NCBI RefSeq assembly: GCF_928368155.1
Contig: NZ_CAKMRU010000001.1
Span: 186,001-250,000, forward strand
Length of the DNA stretch: 64,000 bases
From: Anaerococcus ihuae
Lineage (GTDB): Bacteria > Bacillota > Clostridia > Tissierellales > Peptoniphilaceae
Direction of reading: 5' to 3'
Shown in pieces: positions 26,191 through 36,363 of the stretch. The notes below the pieces were generated by a model. The model did not search any database, had not been told where the DNA came from, and saw only the letters and a list, made by a program, of their open reading frames with translations. A program made the position numbers and the translations under genes. Position 1 is the stretch's first letter. Every line of letters starts with the position of its first letter.

Positions 26191-29100
26191 ATTTAAGCCA
26201 ACTGATGATCAAAAAAAAGCCATAGAAACTAGGGGTAAAAATATTATTGTGTCTGCTGCTGCAGGAAGTGGAAAAACTAGGGTTTTGGTTGATAGGGTAA
26301 TTTCTTTGATGGTTGAAGAAAAAATTCCTATAAAAAATATGATTATTGTAACTTTCACCAACAAGGCTTCTGTTGAAATGAAAGATAGGATAAGGGAAAA
26401 ATTAAATGATTTACTCAAAGAAGAAAAGTCTGACAAAATTTTTATAAAAAATCAAATTAAATCTATAAATGATGCTTTTATAAAAACTCTTCACTCATTT
26501 TGTGCAGATATGTTGAGGGAAAATTTTTATTTGTCCGATAATCTTTCCCCATCTTTTAAAATAGCAGCCGATTCCAAACAAGCTTTGTTGAGAAAGGATG
26601 CCATTGATGAGCTTTTTGAAAAAGAATACGAAAAAAACCATGGAGAATTTATAAATTTCTTGCATAATTTCGGATCAAATAGGTCAGATGATGATGCAAA
26701 AAAAATAATTCTAGACCTATATGATTTTTCAAAAAGTCAAATAGACCCTCACAAATGGCTGGAAGATAAAACAAGTTCGAATTTTGATTTTGAAAAATTT
26801 AAGGCTTATATAAAAAAGAGAATAGAAAATATTTTATCAAGTGCAAAGGATTTGGAAATTTTTATAAAAGAAAGGTCTATGCGAGATAAGTATGTAGAAA
26901 TGATTGAAAGTGACTTAAATTTTTTTGAATATATAAAAAATTCAATAGATGAAAAATCTTGGGATTATATTATAGAAATCTTTGGGAAAAGTCTTTCAAG
27001 AATGGTTACAATGTCAAAAAAAAATGATGATCCAAACGAAAATTTATATGTTAAGGCTAAAAAAAATGCCTACAAAGATGAATTTAATTTGATAAAAGAT
27101 TTGATAAGAAACACGGATTCTATAACTAGGGGATTTTTTGATCCTTTGGAAGATAAAATTTTAAAAGAATTAAAATATTTGGTTTTTTCCTTTGAAGAAA
27201 TTTATACAAAGAAAAAAAGAGAAGAAAATTATTTGGATTTTTCTGATATGGAACATGAATTTATAAATTTATTGGAAAATGAAGAATTAACTAATAAATT
27301 AAAAAAACAATTTAAATATATTTTCTTTGATGAATACCAAGATTCAAATGATATTCAAAATTATATTGTAGAAAAATTAAAAAATGAGAACAATCTATTT
27401 TTTGTAGGTGATGTAAAACAATCAATTTATGGTTTTAGAAATGCAAGAGCTGAATTATTTTTGGAAAAATTAGATTCTTATGAAAAAGATGAAAATTCAT
27501 TAAGGATAAATTTGTCCAAAAATTTTAGAACTGACAAGGACTTGATTGATTTTAATAATTATATTTTTGAAAGGCTTATGACAAGAGAAAATTCTGATAT
27601 AGCCTATAAGGATGATAATCACAGATTAAATTATCATTTTGAATTTGATGAAAACTATCCAAAAGTTTCAATCAAGGCTCTTTCCAAAAATTTAAATGAA
27701 GAAGCTTATTTGGTAAAAGAGATAAATAATCTAGTAAATTCTGGACTTGAATACAAGGACATAGCAATATTATTAAGGGCATCTTCAAAAGCATATTTGT
27801 ATGAAAATGAACTAAAAAAAGCAGGAATTCCATTTTCATCTGATATTTCAAAAGTTTCCTTTGAAACTGTAGAGGTAGAATTTTTTATAAATATTTTAAA
27901 ATATATAGCAAATCCTAACGATGATATAAGCCTGCTTTCAGTTTTAAGAAGTGAGATATTTAATTTTTCTGAAGATGATTTGGCAGAAATTAGTCTTTCA
28001 TCAAATAAATCTTATTTTTACCAAAAATTTAAGGATTACGAAGAAGAAAATGAGGGCGGTTTATCCCAAAAAATTTCAGATTTTAATACAATTTTTACAG
28101 ATTTTTCCTATATTTTAAATTTTTCAAATATGTATGATTTTGCTAATTTTATTTTTGAAAATTCTGGACTTTATGACTTTTTAAAGGCAAGGGACAGGGC
28201 AGATGAAAGAATAAAAAACATCGAGGCTTTTATAGATTTGATGGATGATTATGATAAAAATAATGAAAATTCCCTGTTTGGATTTTTAACCTATATCGAT
28301 AATTTGAAAAATCAAAAAAAGGATAATTTGAAAGCTTCAAGAAACCTATCTGATGATGAAAATTTAGTTAGAATTATGACCATTCATAAATCCAAGGGTC
28401 TTGAATTTAAAGCAGTAATTTTGCCGGATTTTTCCAAAAGATTTAACACTCGTGACAATTCAAAAGATATAGTTTTGGATAAAGATTTGGGAATTGGGAT
28501 TAACATTGCCGATTGGGAAAATAAAATAAAAATTTCTTCAATAAAAAGAGATTTGATTTTGGAAAAATCAAACCTAAATGATAAAAAGGAAGAAATGAGA
28601 GTTTTGTATGTCGCCCTAACCCGAGCTGAAAGAAAAATTTCTATTATTGGGAAAAAAGACCTAAATGAAAAGGGCCTTGAAAATATTTTGAATGCAAATT
28701 CTCTTTTGGATTTATCATCATACATGGATTGGATTTTAAAAATATTATGCAATGATAAAATCATGAGTGATTTTGTTGACGTTGATTTTAAAACTGACGC
28801 ATTTAATAAAGGATTTTTAGATATTGAATATGTAGAGGAATTTGAAGAAAATTCACATGAGGATTTAACTGATATAAATAAAATAATAAATTCAGATACC
28901 TACAATGAGAAAATTTATAAAAATATAGAAGAAATTTTTAATTTTTCCTATAAAAATAAGGAAAATATTAATAAATCTTTGAAAAAATCTGTAACAGAAA
29001 TCGCTAAAAATTATGATTTATCAAATGAAGGCTACGAGAAATCTTCCTTTGATCAAAAAGAAATTTCCTATGATTTTAGAAGACCAAATTTTGAAGAAAT

Positions 29101-29578
29101 AAAATTATCACCAACAGATAAGGGATCTTTGATCCACAAAATTTTCCAAGAATTAGAAGTGAAATCTTATGATTTACATTCACTAGAAAAAGAAATAAAT
29201 AGATTAATTGACTTGGGAAAAATAAAAAAGGACTACCTTTCATATATAAATTTTGAAAATATTTTGGGATTTTTTAACTCAGAAATAATTAAAAATATAA
29301 TAAAAAAATCACCAAAAATTCGTAAAGAAGAATCTTTCCTTAGAAAAATTGATAATTTTTATGTAAATGGACAGATTGATATTATGTTTGAATTCAAAGA
29401 TGAAATTGTTCTTATGGATTTTAAAACAGATTCAATAAAAAGAGAAGGATTTTATGATAAGCAAGTTGAAATTTACAAGGACTCCATAGAAGAAGCTCTT
29501 GGAAATAAAGTTACATCATCTTATATTTATTGGTACAATTTTAAAGAATTTGAACAAGTTAATAAAAACCACCATTAA
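26183..29578 (+). CDS. addA: ATP-dependent helicase/nuclease subunit A (AddA)
   Basis: 1131 residues of the UvrD-like SF1 family. Motifs in order: AAAGSGKTRVLVDRV, FTNKASVEMKDRI, FFDEYQDSNDIQ, VGDVKQSIYGFRNA, IHKSKGLEFKAVILPD and VLYVALTRAERK. The C-terminal RecB-type nuclease has QIDIMFEFKDEIVLMDFKTDS. It is the motor and one nuclease of AddAB. Its last 20 bp overlap the convergent gene at 29559. Confidence 0.95.
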   Translation: MSKFKPTDDQKKAIETRGKNIIVSAAAGSGKTRVLVDRVISLMVEEKIPIKNMIIVTFTNKASVEMKDRIREKLNDLLKEEKSDKIFIKNQIKSINDAFIKTLHSFCADMLRENFYLSDNLSPSFKIAADSKQALLRKDAIDELFEKEYEKNHGEFINFLHNFGSNRSDDDAKKIILDLYDFSKSQIDPHKWLEDKTSSNFDFEKFKAYIKKRIENILSSAKDLEIFIKERSMRDKYVEMIESDLNFFEYIKNSIDEKSWDYIIEIFGKSLSRMVTMSKKNDDPNENLYVKAKKNAYKDEFNLIKDLIRNTDSITRGFFDPLEDKILKELKYLVFSFEEIYTKKKREENYLDFSDMEHEFINLLENEELTNKLKKQFKYIFFDEYQDSNDIQNYIVEKLKNENNLFFVGDVKQSIYGFRNARAELFLEKLDSYEKDENSLRINLSKNFRTDKDLIDFNNYIFERLMTRENSDIAYKDDNHRLNYHFEFDENYPKVSIKALSKNLNEEAYLVKEINNLVNSGLEYKDIAILLRASSKAYLYENELKKAGIPFSSDISKVSFETVEVEFFINILKYIANPNDDISLLSVLRSEIFNFSEDDLAEISLSSNKSYFYQKFKDYEEENEGGLSQKISDFNTIFTDFSYILNFSNMYDFANFIFENSGLYDFLKARDRADERIKNIEAFIDLMDDYDKNNENSLFGFLTYIDNLKNQKKDNLKASRNLSDDENLVRIMTIHKSKGLEFKAVILPDFSKRFNTRDNSKDIVLDKDLGIGINIADWENKIKISSIKRDLILEKSNLNDKKEEMRVLYVALTRAERKISIIGKKDLNEKGLENILNANSLLDLSSYMDWILKILCNDKIMSDFVDVDFKTDAFNKGFLDIEYVEEFEENSHEDLTDINKIINSDTYNEKIYKNIEEIFNFSYKNKENINKSLKKSVTEIAKNYDLSNEGYEKSSFDQKEISYDFRRPNFEEIKLSPTDKGSLIHKIFQELEVKSYDLHSLEKEINRLIDLGKIKKDYLSYINFENILGFFNSEIIKNIIKKSPKIRKEESFLRKIDNFYVNGQIDIMFEFKDEIVLMDFKTDSIKREGFYDKQVEIYKDSIEEALGNKVTSSYIYWYNFKEFEQVNKNHH

Positions 29579-30287
29579 TATCAAAAATTGATCCTGTAAT
29601 ATAAGAGCCTTTTTCAGATATTAAAAATTCAACGAGATTTGCAATTTCTTCGGATTTTGCAAATCTTTTTTCTATCAAATCTTCTTTCAAAGATTTTTTA
29701 TCATCTTCAGATAAATCAAATTTAGTCATATCAGTATCAACAATTCCCGGAGAAATTGCATTTACTCTTATATTTGAAGGTAAGAGTTCTTTTGAAAGAG
29801 CTTTTGTTAAAGAATTAACTCCGCCCTTACTTGCAGAATAAGCAACCTCAAAACTTGCTCCTAAATTTCCCCAAATAGATGAAATATTTATAATAACTCC
29901 AGATTTTTGACCAACCATATTTGGAATTGCTCTTTTTGAAGTTAGAAAAATTGAAGATAAATTTGTATTTATAATCTCATTCCAAGATGCAAAATCCATA
30001 TCTTGCAAAAGGCCGAAATAAGAAATTCCAGCATTATTTATTAAAATATCTACATGAGAAAAATTTTTTTCAGAAATTTCAAATAAATTATTTACATCTT
30101 CTTCGTTTTTTACATCACATTTTACGGCAATGACATTAGGATTTGTAAGCCTTAATTCATTTAATAAATTTAAAGCCTTATCCTTATTTTCCTTATAAGT
30201 TAAAACCAAATTGTAGGTAATATTTAATTTTTTTGCAATAGCAGCACCAATTCCTCTTGATGCGCCCGTTATTAATACAGTTTTCAT
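29559..30287 (-). CDS. ymfI: SDR reductase, probably EF-P 5-aminopentanone reductase (YmfI-like)
   Basis: 242 residues of the classical short-chain dehydrogenase family: VLITGASRGIGAAIA cofactor loop, NNAG, catalytic Ser in NISSIWGN and YSASK. The combination GISYFGLLQDM and SSIWGNLGASFEVAYSASK is closer to YmfI, which reduces the 5-aminopentanonyl modification of elongation factor P, than to FabG. No efp or other fatty-acid genes are nearby, so this is a family-based guess. The 3' end overlaps addA on the opposite strand. Confidence 0.75.
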   Translation of the reverse strand: MKTVLITGASRGIGAAIAKKLNITYNLVLTYKENKDKALNLLNELRLTNPNVIAVKCDVKNEEDVNNLFEISEKNFSHVDILINNAGISYFGLLQDMDFASWNEIINTNLSSIFLTSKRAIPNMVGQKSGVIINISSIWGNLGASFEVAYSASKGGVNSLTKALSKELLPSNIRVNAISPGIVDTDMTKFDLSEDDKKSLKEDLIEKRFAKSEEIANLVEFLISEKGSYITGSIFDINGGFY

Positions 30288-30338
30288 ATCATGATTATAT
30301 CATATATTAAAGGGTAAAATTTAAGATAGGAGGGTAAT

Positions 30339-31178
30339 ATGAAATATTATAAACTAAATGATGGAAACAAAATACCGGCTATGGGTTTTGGAACTTATAG
30401 AATTACCGACAGAGAAGATATGGCAAATGCAATCGAGTCATTTTTTGAAAATTCTTATGAGTATTTAGATACAGCAAAAATTTACAATAATGAAAAGATG
30501 ATAGGGGATGAACTTAAAAATTCTAACAAAAAAAGAAGTGAATACCAAATAGCTACAAAAGTTTGGCCAAGTGATTTTGGATCTGATAAAACAAAAAAAT
30601 CATTGGATGAGTCTCTAGAAAAATTACAAACAGATTATTTGGATGTGGTTTTACTTCATTGGTTTGGAAAAGATTTTGATAAATCATGGAAAGTTTTTGA
30701 AGATTACAAAAGACAAGGGATTGTAAAAACAATAGGAGTTTCAAATTTTGAGCTATCTCAATTACAAAAACTTTTAGAAATTGGAGAAAAACCTGCAATT
30801 GATCAATTGGAATCTAGCCCACATTTTCAGAATGACGAAACCGTAAAATTTTTAAAAGAAAATAATATAATCCACCAAGCCTGGTCACCAATCGCTAGGG
30901 GAAGAAGTGAATTATTGGAAGAATTTGTGATAAAAAAACTTTCAAATAAATATAATAAGACCCCAGCTCAAATAGTTTTGCGTTGGCATATAGAAAGAGG
31001 ATCAATGCCAATTCCAAAATCAACAAACCCAAAAAGAATAAAAGAAAATATAGAAATATTTGATTTTTCACTTGATGATGAAGACATGAAAGCGATAAAA
31101 TCAATTGACCTTAAAAAAAGATATTCATCAGACCCAGAAGATGAAAAGTGGTTAAAAGACTTACTTGGAAAAATGTAA
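30339..31178 (+). CDS. Aldo/keto reductase
   Basis: 279 residues of the AKR barrel family. Catalytic residues are seen in LDTAKIYNNE (Asp and Tyr), ATKVWPS (Lys) and VLLHWFG (His). The NADPH-binding end has IPKSTNPKRIKENI. It resembles YtbE/YvgN-type reductases acting on small aldehydes and keto compounds such as methylglyoxal; the substrate is not readable. AGGAGGG precedes ATG; it shares a short intergenic region with the divergent reductase. Confidence 0.9.
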   Translation: MKYYKLNDGNKIPAMGFGTYRITDREDMANAIESFFENSYEYLDTAKIYNNEKMIGDELKNSNKKRSEYQIATKVWPSDFGSDKTKKSLDESLEKLQTDYLDVVLLHWFGKDFDKSWKVFEDYKRQGIVKTIGVSNFELSQLQKLLEIGEKPAIDQLESSPHFQNDETVKFLKENNIIHQAWSPIARGRSELLEEFVIKKLSNKYNKTPAQIVLRWHIERGSMPIPKSTNPKRIKENIEIFDFSLDDEDMKAIKSIDLKKRYSSDPEDEKWLKDLLGKM

Positions 31179-31189
31179 AAAATATTAAA

Positions 31190-31220
31190 AAAATTCTGCA
31201 AATTAATGCAGAATTTTTTT
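31190..31220. terminator. Bidirectional terminator between AKR and pdxS
   Basis: AAAATTCTGCA and TGCAGAATTTT flank a 5-nt loop, with T runs in both directions; it serves the convergent reductase and pdxS genes. Confidence 0.82.
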
Positions 31221-31248
31221 AATATGGGGCATATTGTTTGATTTTTTC

Positions 31249-32100
31249 TTATCTATTTTCAAAAATTTCTTTTATTTCGTCTTCATTTATTCCGACCATA
31301 GCTTCGCCAAGATCTTTTGAAACTTCTAAAATAATTTCAGGTTTATCAAAATTTTCTACGGCTTTTACTATAGCTTTTGCTCTTTTTTCTGGATTTCCAG
31401 ATTTAAAGATTCCACTTCCAACAAAAACACCATAAGCGCCAAGTTGCATCATCAAAGCAGCATCGGCAGGAGTTGCAACTCCACCAGCAGAAAGATTTGC
31501 AACAGGAAGTTTTTTGTTATCCCTTACATATTTTAAAAGATTTACGTCAACTGCCAAATCTTTTGCATATGTGAAAATTTCATCATCAGTTAAAACAGAA
31601 ATTCTTTGAATTTCTCTGTTTATTTCTCTCATATGTCTTACAGCTTGAACAACATTTCCTGTTCCTGCTTCACCCTTTGTTCTAATCATTGAAGCACCTT
31701 CAGAAATTCTTCTTAAAGCTTCAGAAATATTTCTTGCTCCACAAACAAATGGGGTTTTAAATTTCTTTTTATCAATGTGGTTGTAATCATCTGCTACAGT
31801 TAAAACTTCAGATTCATCTATATAATCAACTCCTAAGGCTTCAAGGATTTGTGCTTCAACAAAATGTCCAATTCTAACCTTAGCCATTACAGGAATTTTT
31901 ACGGCATTCATTATCTCTTCAATCATTTTTGGATCGCTCATTCTAGAAACGCCACCAGCAGCTCTAATATCTGCAGGAACTCTTTCAAGAGCCATAACAG
32001 CACTTGCACCAGAAGCTTCTGCGATTTTTGCTTGCTCAACGTTCATAACGTCCATGATAACCTTTTTTTCAAATTTAGCATTTATATTTTTTTCAGTCAT
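31249..32100 (-). CDS. pdxS: PLP synthase subunit PdxS
   Basis: 283 residues from the ATG at 32100, which has AAGGAG upstream; a longer in-frame start exists but adds an unrelated hydrophobic stretch. Motifs are [33 protein letters not shown], the catalytic Lys in [10 protein letters not shown] and the second Lys in [12 protein letters not shown]. PdxS builds pyridoxal phosphate from ribose 5-phosphate, glyceraldehyde 3-phosphate and ammonia. Its usual glutaminase partner pdxT is not adjacent; a terminator and a convergent aldo/keto reductase follow. Divergent to a PdxR-type regulator. Confidence 0.95.
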   Translation of the reverse strand: MTEKNINAKFEKKVIMDVMNVEQAKIAEASGASAVMALERVPADIRAAGGVSRMSDPKMIEEIMNAVKIPVMAKVRIGHFVEAQILEALGVDYIDESEVLTVADDYNHIDKKKFKTPFVCGARNISEALRRISEGASMIRTKGEAGTGNVVQAVRHMREINREIQRISVLTDDEIFTYAKDLAVDVNLLKYVRDNKKLPVANLSAGGVATPADAALMMQLGAYGVFVGSGIFKSGNPEKRAKAIVKAVENFDKPEIILEVSKDLGEAMVGINEDEIKEIFENR

Positions 32101-32189
32101 TTTTATCTCCTTAAGCTTTTTCTTGATTATATTATATGATAAACTGTAACTAATAAAAGTAACAAAAAATAAAAAAATAAGGGGTACAG
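32101..32189. promoter_or_regulatory. pdxS/pdxR divergent control region
   Basis: 89 bp between divergent starts. It holds two direct GTAAC repeats 13 bp apart (32146-32150 and 32159-32163) and, read leftward, a TATAAT-like box in ATATAATATAATC. PdxR-type activators bind short direct repeats near the pdxST promoter, so these are candidate sites. Confidence 0.45.
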
Positions 32190-33575
32190 ATGTATTTAAA
32201 TTTGCCAAGAAATGAAAAATATCTTTATGAAAAAATTTATCAAATAATAAAAAATAAAATAATAATAGGAGAAATCAAAGAAGGTGAGAAACTTCCTTCA
32301 ATAAGAAATTTATCAAAAGATGTTAATGTATCAATAAATACAGTAAAAAAAGTTTATTATAAATTAGAAGAAGAAGGATATATTTATGCAAAAGATAAGA
32401 GCGGATTTTATTGTAGAAAAATTGATGATTTAATTATTTTAGATAAAAAAGAATTAAATAAAAATAAAATTGAAGATGAAAAAATAAAATATGATTTTTC
32501 TATTAGTGGTGTTGATTATGGAAATTTTCCCTATAAAATCATGCAAAAATATATGAAAGAGGCAGTAAATAAAAAAGATTTAAAAATTTTAGATAAGGGA
32601 TCTTATAAGGGATATCCGCCTTTAAGAGAAGCTATAAAGACATATCTAAAAAATTCAAGAAATATAGAAACTAATGCCAGAAATATAATTATTTCATCAT
32701 CAACTGAGCATTTATTTTCCATGATAAAAAAACTTCTCACCGACCAAACACTTTTTGCCTTTGAAAACCCAGGCTACGCCTTTGGCAATAAATTTTATAC
32801 TTATGATCTTAAAAATCCAATTCCTCTTGAACTTGATGATGAGGGAGTAAAAATTGATAAGTTATCAGATTTAAATGCCTTGTGTTTATTTGTGACCCCT
32901 TTCAATCAATTTCCGACGGGCACAGTTATGTCGATTCAAAGGAGAATAGAAATTTTAAATTGGGCTTCTCTTTCAAAAGATAGGTACATTATCGAAGATG
33001 ATTATGACAGCGAATTTAAATTTAAGGGATATCCAACAGAAAGCTTAAAGGCAATGGATGAAAATTCTGATGTTATTTATTTTGGATCTTTTTCTAAATT
33101 AATAGCTCCATCAATGAAAATTTCTTATATGATTTTGCCAGATTATTTGCTTAAAAAATATGAAATTAATTTTAAAGATCTTTCAAATACAGTTTCGAAT
33201 TTTTTGCAAAAAGCCCTAGCTTCTTTTATAGAAAGTGGTGAATTTGAAAAACACATCAATAGGATGAAAAATATTTATTATAAAAAATTTGATTTTATTT
33301 TTAAAAAAATAAGTGAGATTGATGAAATTTCTTTTCTTTCAAAATCAAATTCCCTAAATTTATTAATAAAAGTTGATGATTCGATAAATATAAAGAAATT
33401 TACGAAAATTTTAATTGAAAATTCTGTAAGGCTAGTAAATTTAAATAAGTTCACATATAATAAGTTTGAGAAAGAAAATTATTTTATTATGGGCTATGCA
33501 AATTTAAGTTTGGATGAAATAGCTACAGGTTTTGATATTATAAAATATGCAATAAAAAATTCAAAAATAAATTAA
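32190..33575 (+). CDS. pdxR: MocR/GntR-type regulator, probably PdxR
   Basis: 461 residues. The N-terminal GntR winged helix reads [32 protein letters not shown]. It is fused to a type I aminotransferase domain (about 100-455) with [25 protein letters not shown] and the PLP lysine in [17 protein letters not shown]. Being divergent from pdxS, it probably senses PLP and controls vitamin B6 synthesis, as PdxR does. AAGGGG precedes ATG. Confidence 0.88.
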   Translation: MYLNLPRNEKYLYEKIYQIIKNKIIIGEIKEGEKLPSIRNLSKDVNVSINTVKKVYYKLEEEGYIYAKDKSGFYCRKIDDLIILDKKELNKNKIEDEKIKYDFSISGVDYGNFPYKIMQKYMKEAVNKKDLKILDKGSYKGYPPLREAIKTYLKNSRNIETNARNIIISSSTEHLFSMIKKLLTDQTLFAFENPGYAFGNKFYTYDLKNPIPLELDDEGVKIDKLSDLNALCLFVTPFNQFPTGTVMSIQRRIEILNWASLSKDRYIIEDDYDSEFKFKGYPTESLKAMDENSDVIYFGSFSKLIAPSMKISYMILPDYLLKKYEINFKDLSNTVSNFLQKALASFIESGEFEKHINRMKNIYYKKFDFIFKKISEIDEISFLSKSNSLNLLIKVDDSINIKKFTKILIENSVRLVNLNKFTYNKFEKENYFIMGYANLSLDEIATGFDIIKYAIKNSKIN

Positions 33576-33603
33576 AATCTCTCTTTGCAGAGATTTTTTT
33601 ATT
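33574..33603 (+). terminator. Terminator of pdxR
   Basis: AAAATCTC and GAGATTTT form the stem around TCTTTGCA, followed by TTTTTTT-like sequence; it starts at the stop codon. Confidence 0.78.
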
Positions 33604-33627
33604 TTTTAAATTTTTAAAAAAAATAGT

Positions 33628-33684
33628 TGAACATTGTTCAGAAAGTTGTATCATATATTTGTAGCAATTAATGAACAGTGTTCA
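33628..33684 (+). promoter_or_regulatory. Twin TGAACAnTGTTCA operators around the tetR promoter
   Basis: Two perfect 13-bp palindromes, TGAACATTGTTCA (33628-33640) and TGAACAGTGTTCA (33672-33684), have centres 44 bp apart. A -35-like TTGAAC (33627-33632) overlaps the first, and TATCAT (33649-33654) lies between them. This is a typical arrangement for self-repression by the TetR protein encoded directly downstream. Confidence 0.85.
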
Positions 33685-33709
33685 TTTTAAAAAATTAGGA
33701 GTAGGTATA

Positions 33710-34303
33710 ATGAGTGATCAAATAAATAAAAAAGAAAAAATCATGCAAGCAGCTTTGAAAATATTTGAAAAAAAAGGAGCGGAGAAAACTTCTGTTAGGG
33801 ATATTATGGCCGAAGCAGGCTTTGGACTTGGAACTTTTTATCTGTATTATTCGGATAAAAATGATTTAAAGGAAAAAATGGTTTTGAATTTAGCAACAGA
33901 TATTATTTTAAGTGCTGAAAAAACCTGTGTTCAAGAAGATCCTATAGAAAGATATATTTCTTTCGTGGATTACATTATTGATTATTTGATTTCTCATCCT
34001 TTTGAGCTTGATCTTTTGAGTAAAAATATAACTTGGACTCTTTATACAAAAATTGAAAATGATTATGGTTTAAGCGAGGCTGATTCTACCTTGCAATTTA
34101 TTTTAAATAAATACGATAATTTATTTTTAACAAACCACACTGAGTCTGAAAAATTATATATTTTATCTCTTACTCTTGAAATCATGATGTCTACTTGTAA
34201 AAGCGCTGTTTTAGAGGATTCAATTTTAACGATTGGTGAAATGAAACCAGTTTTATTTGCTATTATTAGAAAAATTTTTAATAGAATAGGAGAGAATAAA
34301 TGA
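33710..34303 (+). CDS. TetR/AcrR-family repressor
   Basis: 197 residues from ATG 33710, chosen because AGGAG lies 8 bases upstream; the upstream in-frame ATG at 33671 is inside the operator. The helix-turn-helix reads KIMQAALKIFEKKGAEKTSVRDIMAEAGFGLGTFYLYYSDKNDL. The ligand domain is not recognisable. Its ATGA overlaps the start of the MMPL exporter, so it very likely represses this operon through the twin palindromes. Confidence 0.92.
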   Translation: MSDQINKKEKIMQAALKIFEKKGAEKTSVRDIMAEAGFGLGTFYLYYSDKNDLKEKMVLNLATDIILSAEKTCVQEDPIERYISFVDYIIDYLISHPFELDLLSKNITWTLYTKIENDYGLSEADSTLQFILNKYDNLFLTNHTESEKLYILSLTLEIMMSTCKSAVLEDSILTIGEMKPVLFAIIRKIFNRIGENK

Positions 34304-36354
34304 AAAAAATAACGAAGTTTATTTCGCATCATCCTAGACTTGTATTATTAATAATGACTATATTATTAATACCTTCTTGGTTTGCTTATAAAAATACTGG
34401 TGTAAATTATGATATTTTGTCATACTTGCCAGCTGACTTAGAATCAACCCAAGGTCAAGAAATTCTTGATAAAGATTTCAAAAATGCTGCCACGGGCATG
34501 CTGCTTTTGAAAGGTGATGATTATGATGCTGATAAACTTAAAAATGAAATATTAAAAGTTGATGGTGTAGAGGATGTTATATCAAAAACATCTATTCTTG
34601 GAGATAGTGTCCCAAATGAATTTTTGCCAGATGAGATAAGGGATGTTTTTTATTCAAAAGATTGCACCTTGTTAATGGTAAAATTTGGTGAAAGTTCTTC
34701 ATCTTTTAGGACAATGAAGGCTATAGAAAATATTAAAAAAATTGAATCTAAAGAGAAGTTTTTAAGTGGAATTAGCTCACTTGTAAAAGATACAAAAGAT
34801 TTAATAGATCACGAAACACCAATTTATGTTGCTTTGGCAGTTGTTTTGGCCTTGGTTGTTTTATCTCTTACAAATGAATCAACAATTATTCCATTTTTAT
34901 TTATCTTAAACATTGGCTATGCAATTTTATATAATTTTGGTACAAATTTATTTTTGGGAGAAATTTCCTACATCACAAAAGCTATAGCTGCAGTTTTGCA
35001 ACTTGCTGTTACAACTGATTATTCAATATTTTTGTATCACAGATATGTTGAAGAAAAGAGAATCAATAAAGATAAAAATGATGCAATGGATGTAGCAATC
35101 CAAAAAACTATATCATCAATTTTTGCTTCTTCACTTACAACTTTTGCTGGATTTATAGTATTAATCCTAATGCGTTTGGGACTTGGAAAAGATATTGGCC
35201 TTGTTATGAGTAAGGGTGTTTTACTTGGACTTATGTCAACGATAGTTGTTTTGCCACCAATGATTTTGGTTGCAGAAAAATTAGTTGATAGGTTCAATCA
35301 TAAAATATTTCTTCCTACATTTGAAAAAACTTCACATTTTGTCCTAAATCATAAAAATGGATTATTTATTGCCTTTTTGATTTTATTTATTCCTGCAATC
35401 TATGGAGCAAGAAATACTGACTTATATTACAATTTGGACAGGTCCTTGCCACAAGATTTGGATTCCATAGTTGCTTTAAATAAAATGAAAAAAGATTTTA
35501 ATATGGCATCAACTCACTTTGTTGTAGTTGATGAAGATTTGAGCAAAAAAAATATAAATTCACTTGTAGATGAATTAAAGTATGTTGATGGAGTTAATAG
35601 TGTTTTAAGTGCAAATTCTTTGACAGGTTTAACCATACCAGATTCAGTTTTACCTGATAAATTAAAAGATAATTTCACTAAAAACGGCTATCAAATGATA
35701 ATGATTAATTCAAAATATCAGACAGCTTCTGATAAGGTAAACAAGCAAGTTGACCAGATAAATAAAATTGTAAAAAATCACGATAAAAAAGGATATTTAA
35801 CAGGAGAAGCAGTTTTAACAAAAGATTTGACAATTTTATCTGATAGAGATTTTAAAATGGTAAATATAGCTTCAATTATTATAGTTTTTATAATTATATC
35901 TATAGTATTTAAGTCATTTGCAATTCCAGTGGCTTTAATTGCTGTAATCGAGCTTGCAATTCAAATAAATATGGGAATTCCATTTTATTTTGGTCAAACT
36001 ATTCCATTCGTTACATCAATAATTATTGGAGTTGTTCAATTGGGATCAACCATAGATTATTCAATTTTAATGATGGACAGGTTTATTGCAGAATACAAGG
36101 AAGTTAATGATGTAGACCAAGCTTTAAAATTGACAGTAAAAGAAACATCAAAATCAATAGTTACTTCAGCCTTATCATTTATGGCAGCAACTGTTGGAGT
36201 TGGTTTATATTCAAAAATGGAAATTGTATCAACAATTTGTATGTTTTTGGCAAGGGGTGCAATAATAAGTATGCTTGCAATAATCCTATTTTTGCCAACA
36301 TTAATTAAAATAGCATTTCCATTTATAAGAAAAACAACAAAGGGATTAAATTAG
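34300..36354 (+). CDS. MMPL/RND-superfamily exporter
   Basis: 684 residues with two matching halves, each a transmembrane helix, an extracellular loop region and five more helices. The conserved first helix reads HHPRLVLLIMTILLIPSWF and the helix-4 motifs are TTDYSIFLYHRY and GSTIDYSILMMDRF, with the Asp-Tyr of proton-coupled RND pumps. Members export lipids, peptides or drugs. The start overlaps tetR, and a secreted coiled-coil protein follows after 9 bp. Substrate unknown. Confidence 0.9.
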   Translation: MKKITKFISHHPRLVLLIMTILLIPSWFAYKNTGVNYDILSYLPADLESTQGQEILDKDFKNAATGMLLLKGDDYDADKLKNEILKVDGVEDVISKTSILGDSVPNEFLPDEIRDVFYSKDCTLLMVKFGESSSSFRTMKAIENIKKIESKEKFLSGISSLVKDTKDLIDHETPIYVALAVVLALVVLSLTNESTIIPFLFILNIGYAILYNFGTNLFLGEISYITKAIAAVLQLAVTTDYSIFLYHRYVEEKRINKDKNDAMDVAIQKTISSIFASSLTTFAGFIVLILMRLGLGKDIGLVMSKGVLLGLMSTIVVLPPMILVAEKLVDRFNHKIFLPTFEKTSHFVLNHKNGLFIAFLILFIPAIYGARNTDLYYNLDRSLPQDLDSIVALNKMKKDFNMASTHFVVVDEDLSKKNINSLVDELKYVDGVNSVLSANSLTGLTIPDSVLPDKLKDNFTKNGYQMIMINSKYQTASDKVNKQVDQINKIVKNHDKKGYLTGEAVLTKDLTILSDRDFKMVNIASIIIVFIIISIVFKSFAIPVALIAVIELAIQINMGIPFYFGQTIPFVTSIIIGVVQLGSTIDYSILMMDRFIAEYKEVNDVDQALKLTVKETSKSIVTSALSFMAATVGVGLYSKMEIVSTICMFLARGAIISMLAIILFLPTLIKIAFPFIRKTTKGLN

Positions 36355-36363
36355 GAGGAAGAT

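Noticed and set aside
31249-32208. Longer N-terminus of pdxS from 32208
   Set aside because: It adds a hydrophobic stretch foreign to PdxS, and AAGGAG sits just before the ATG at 32100.
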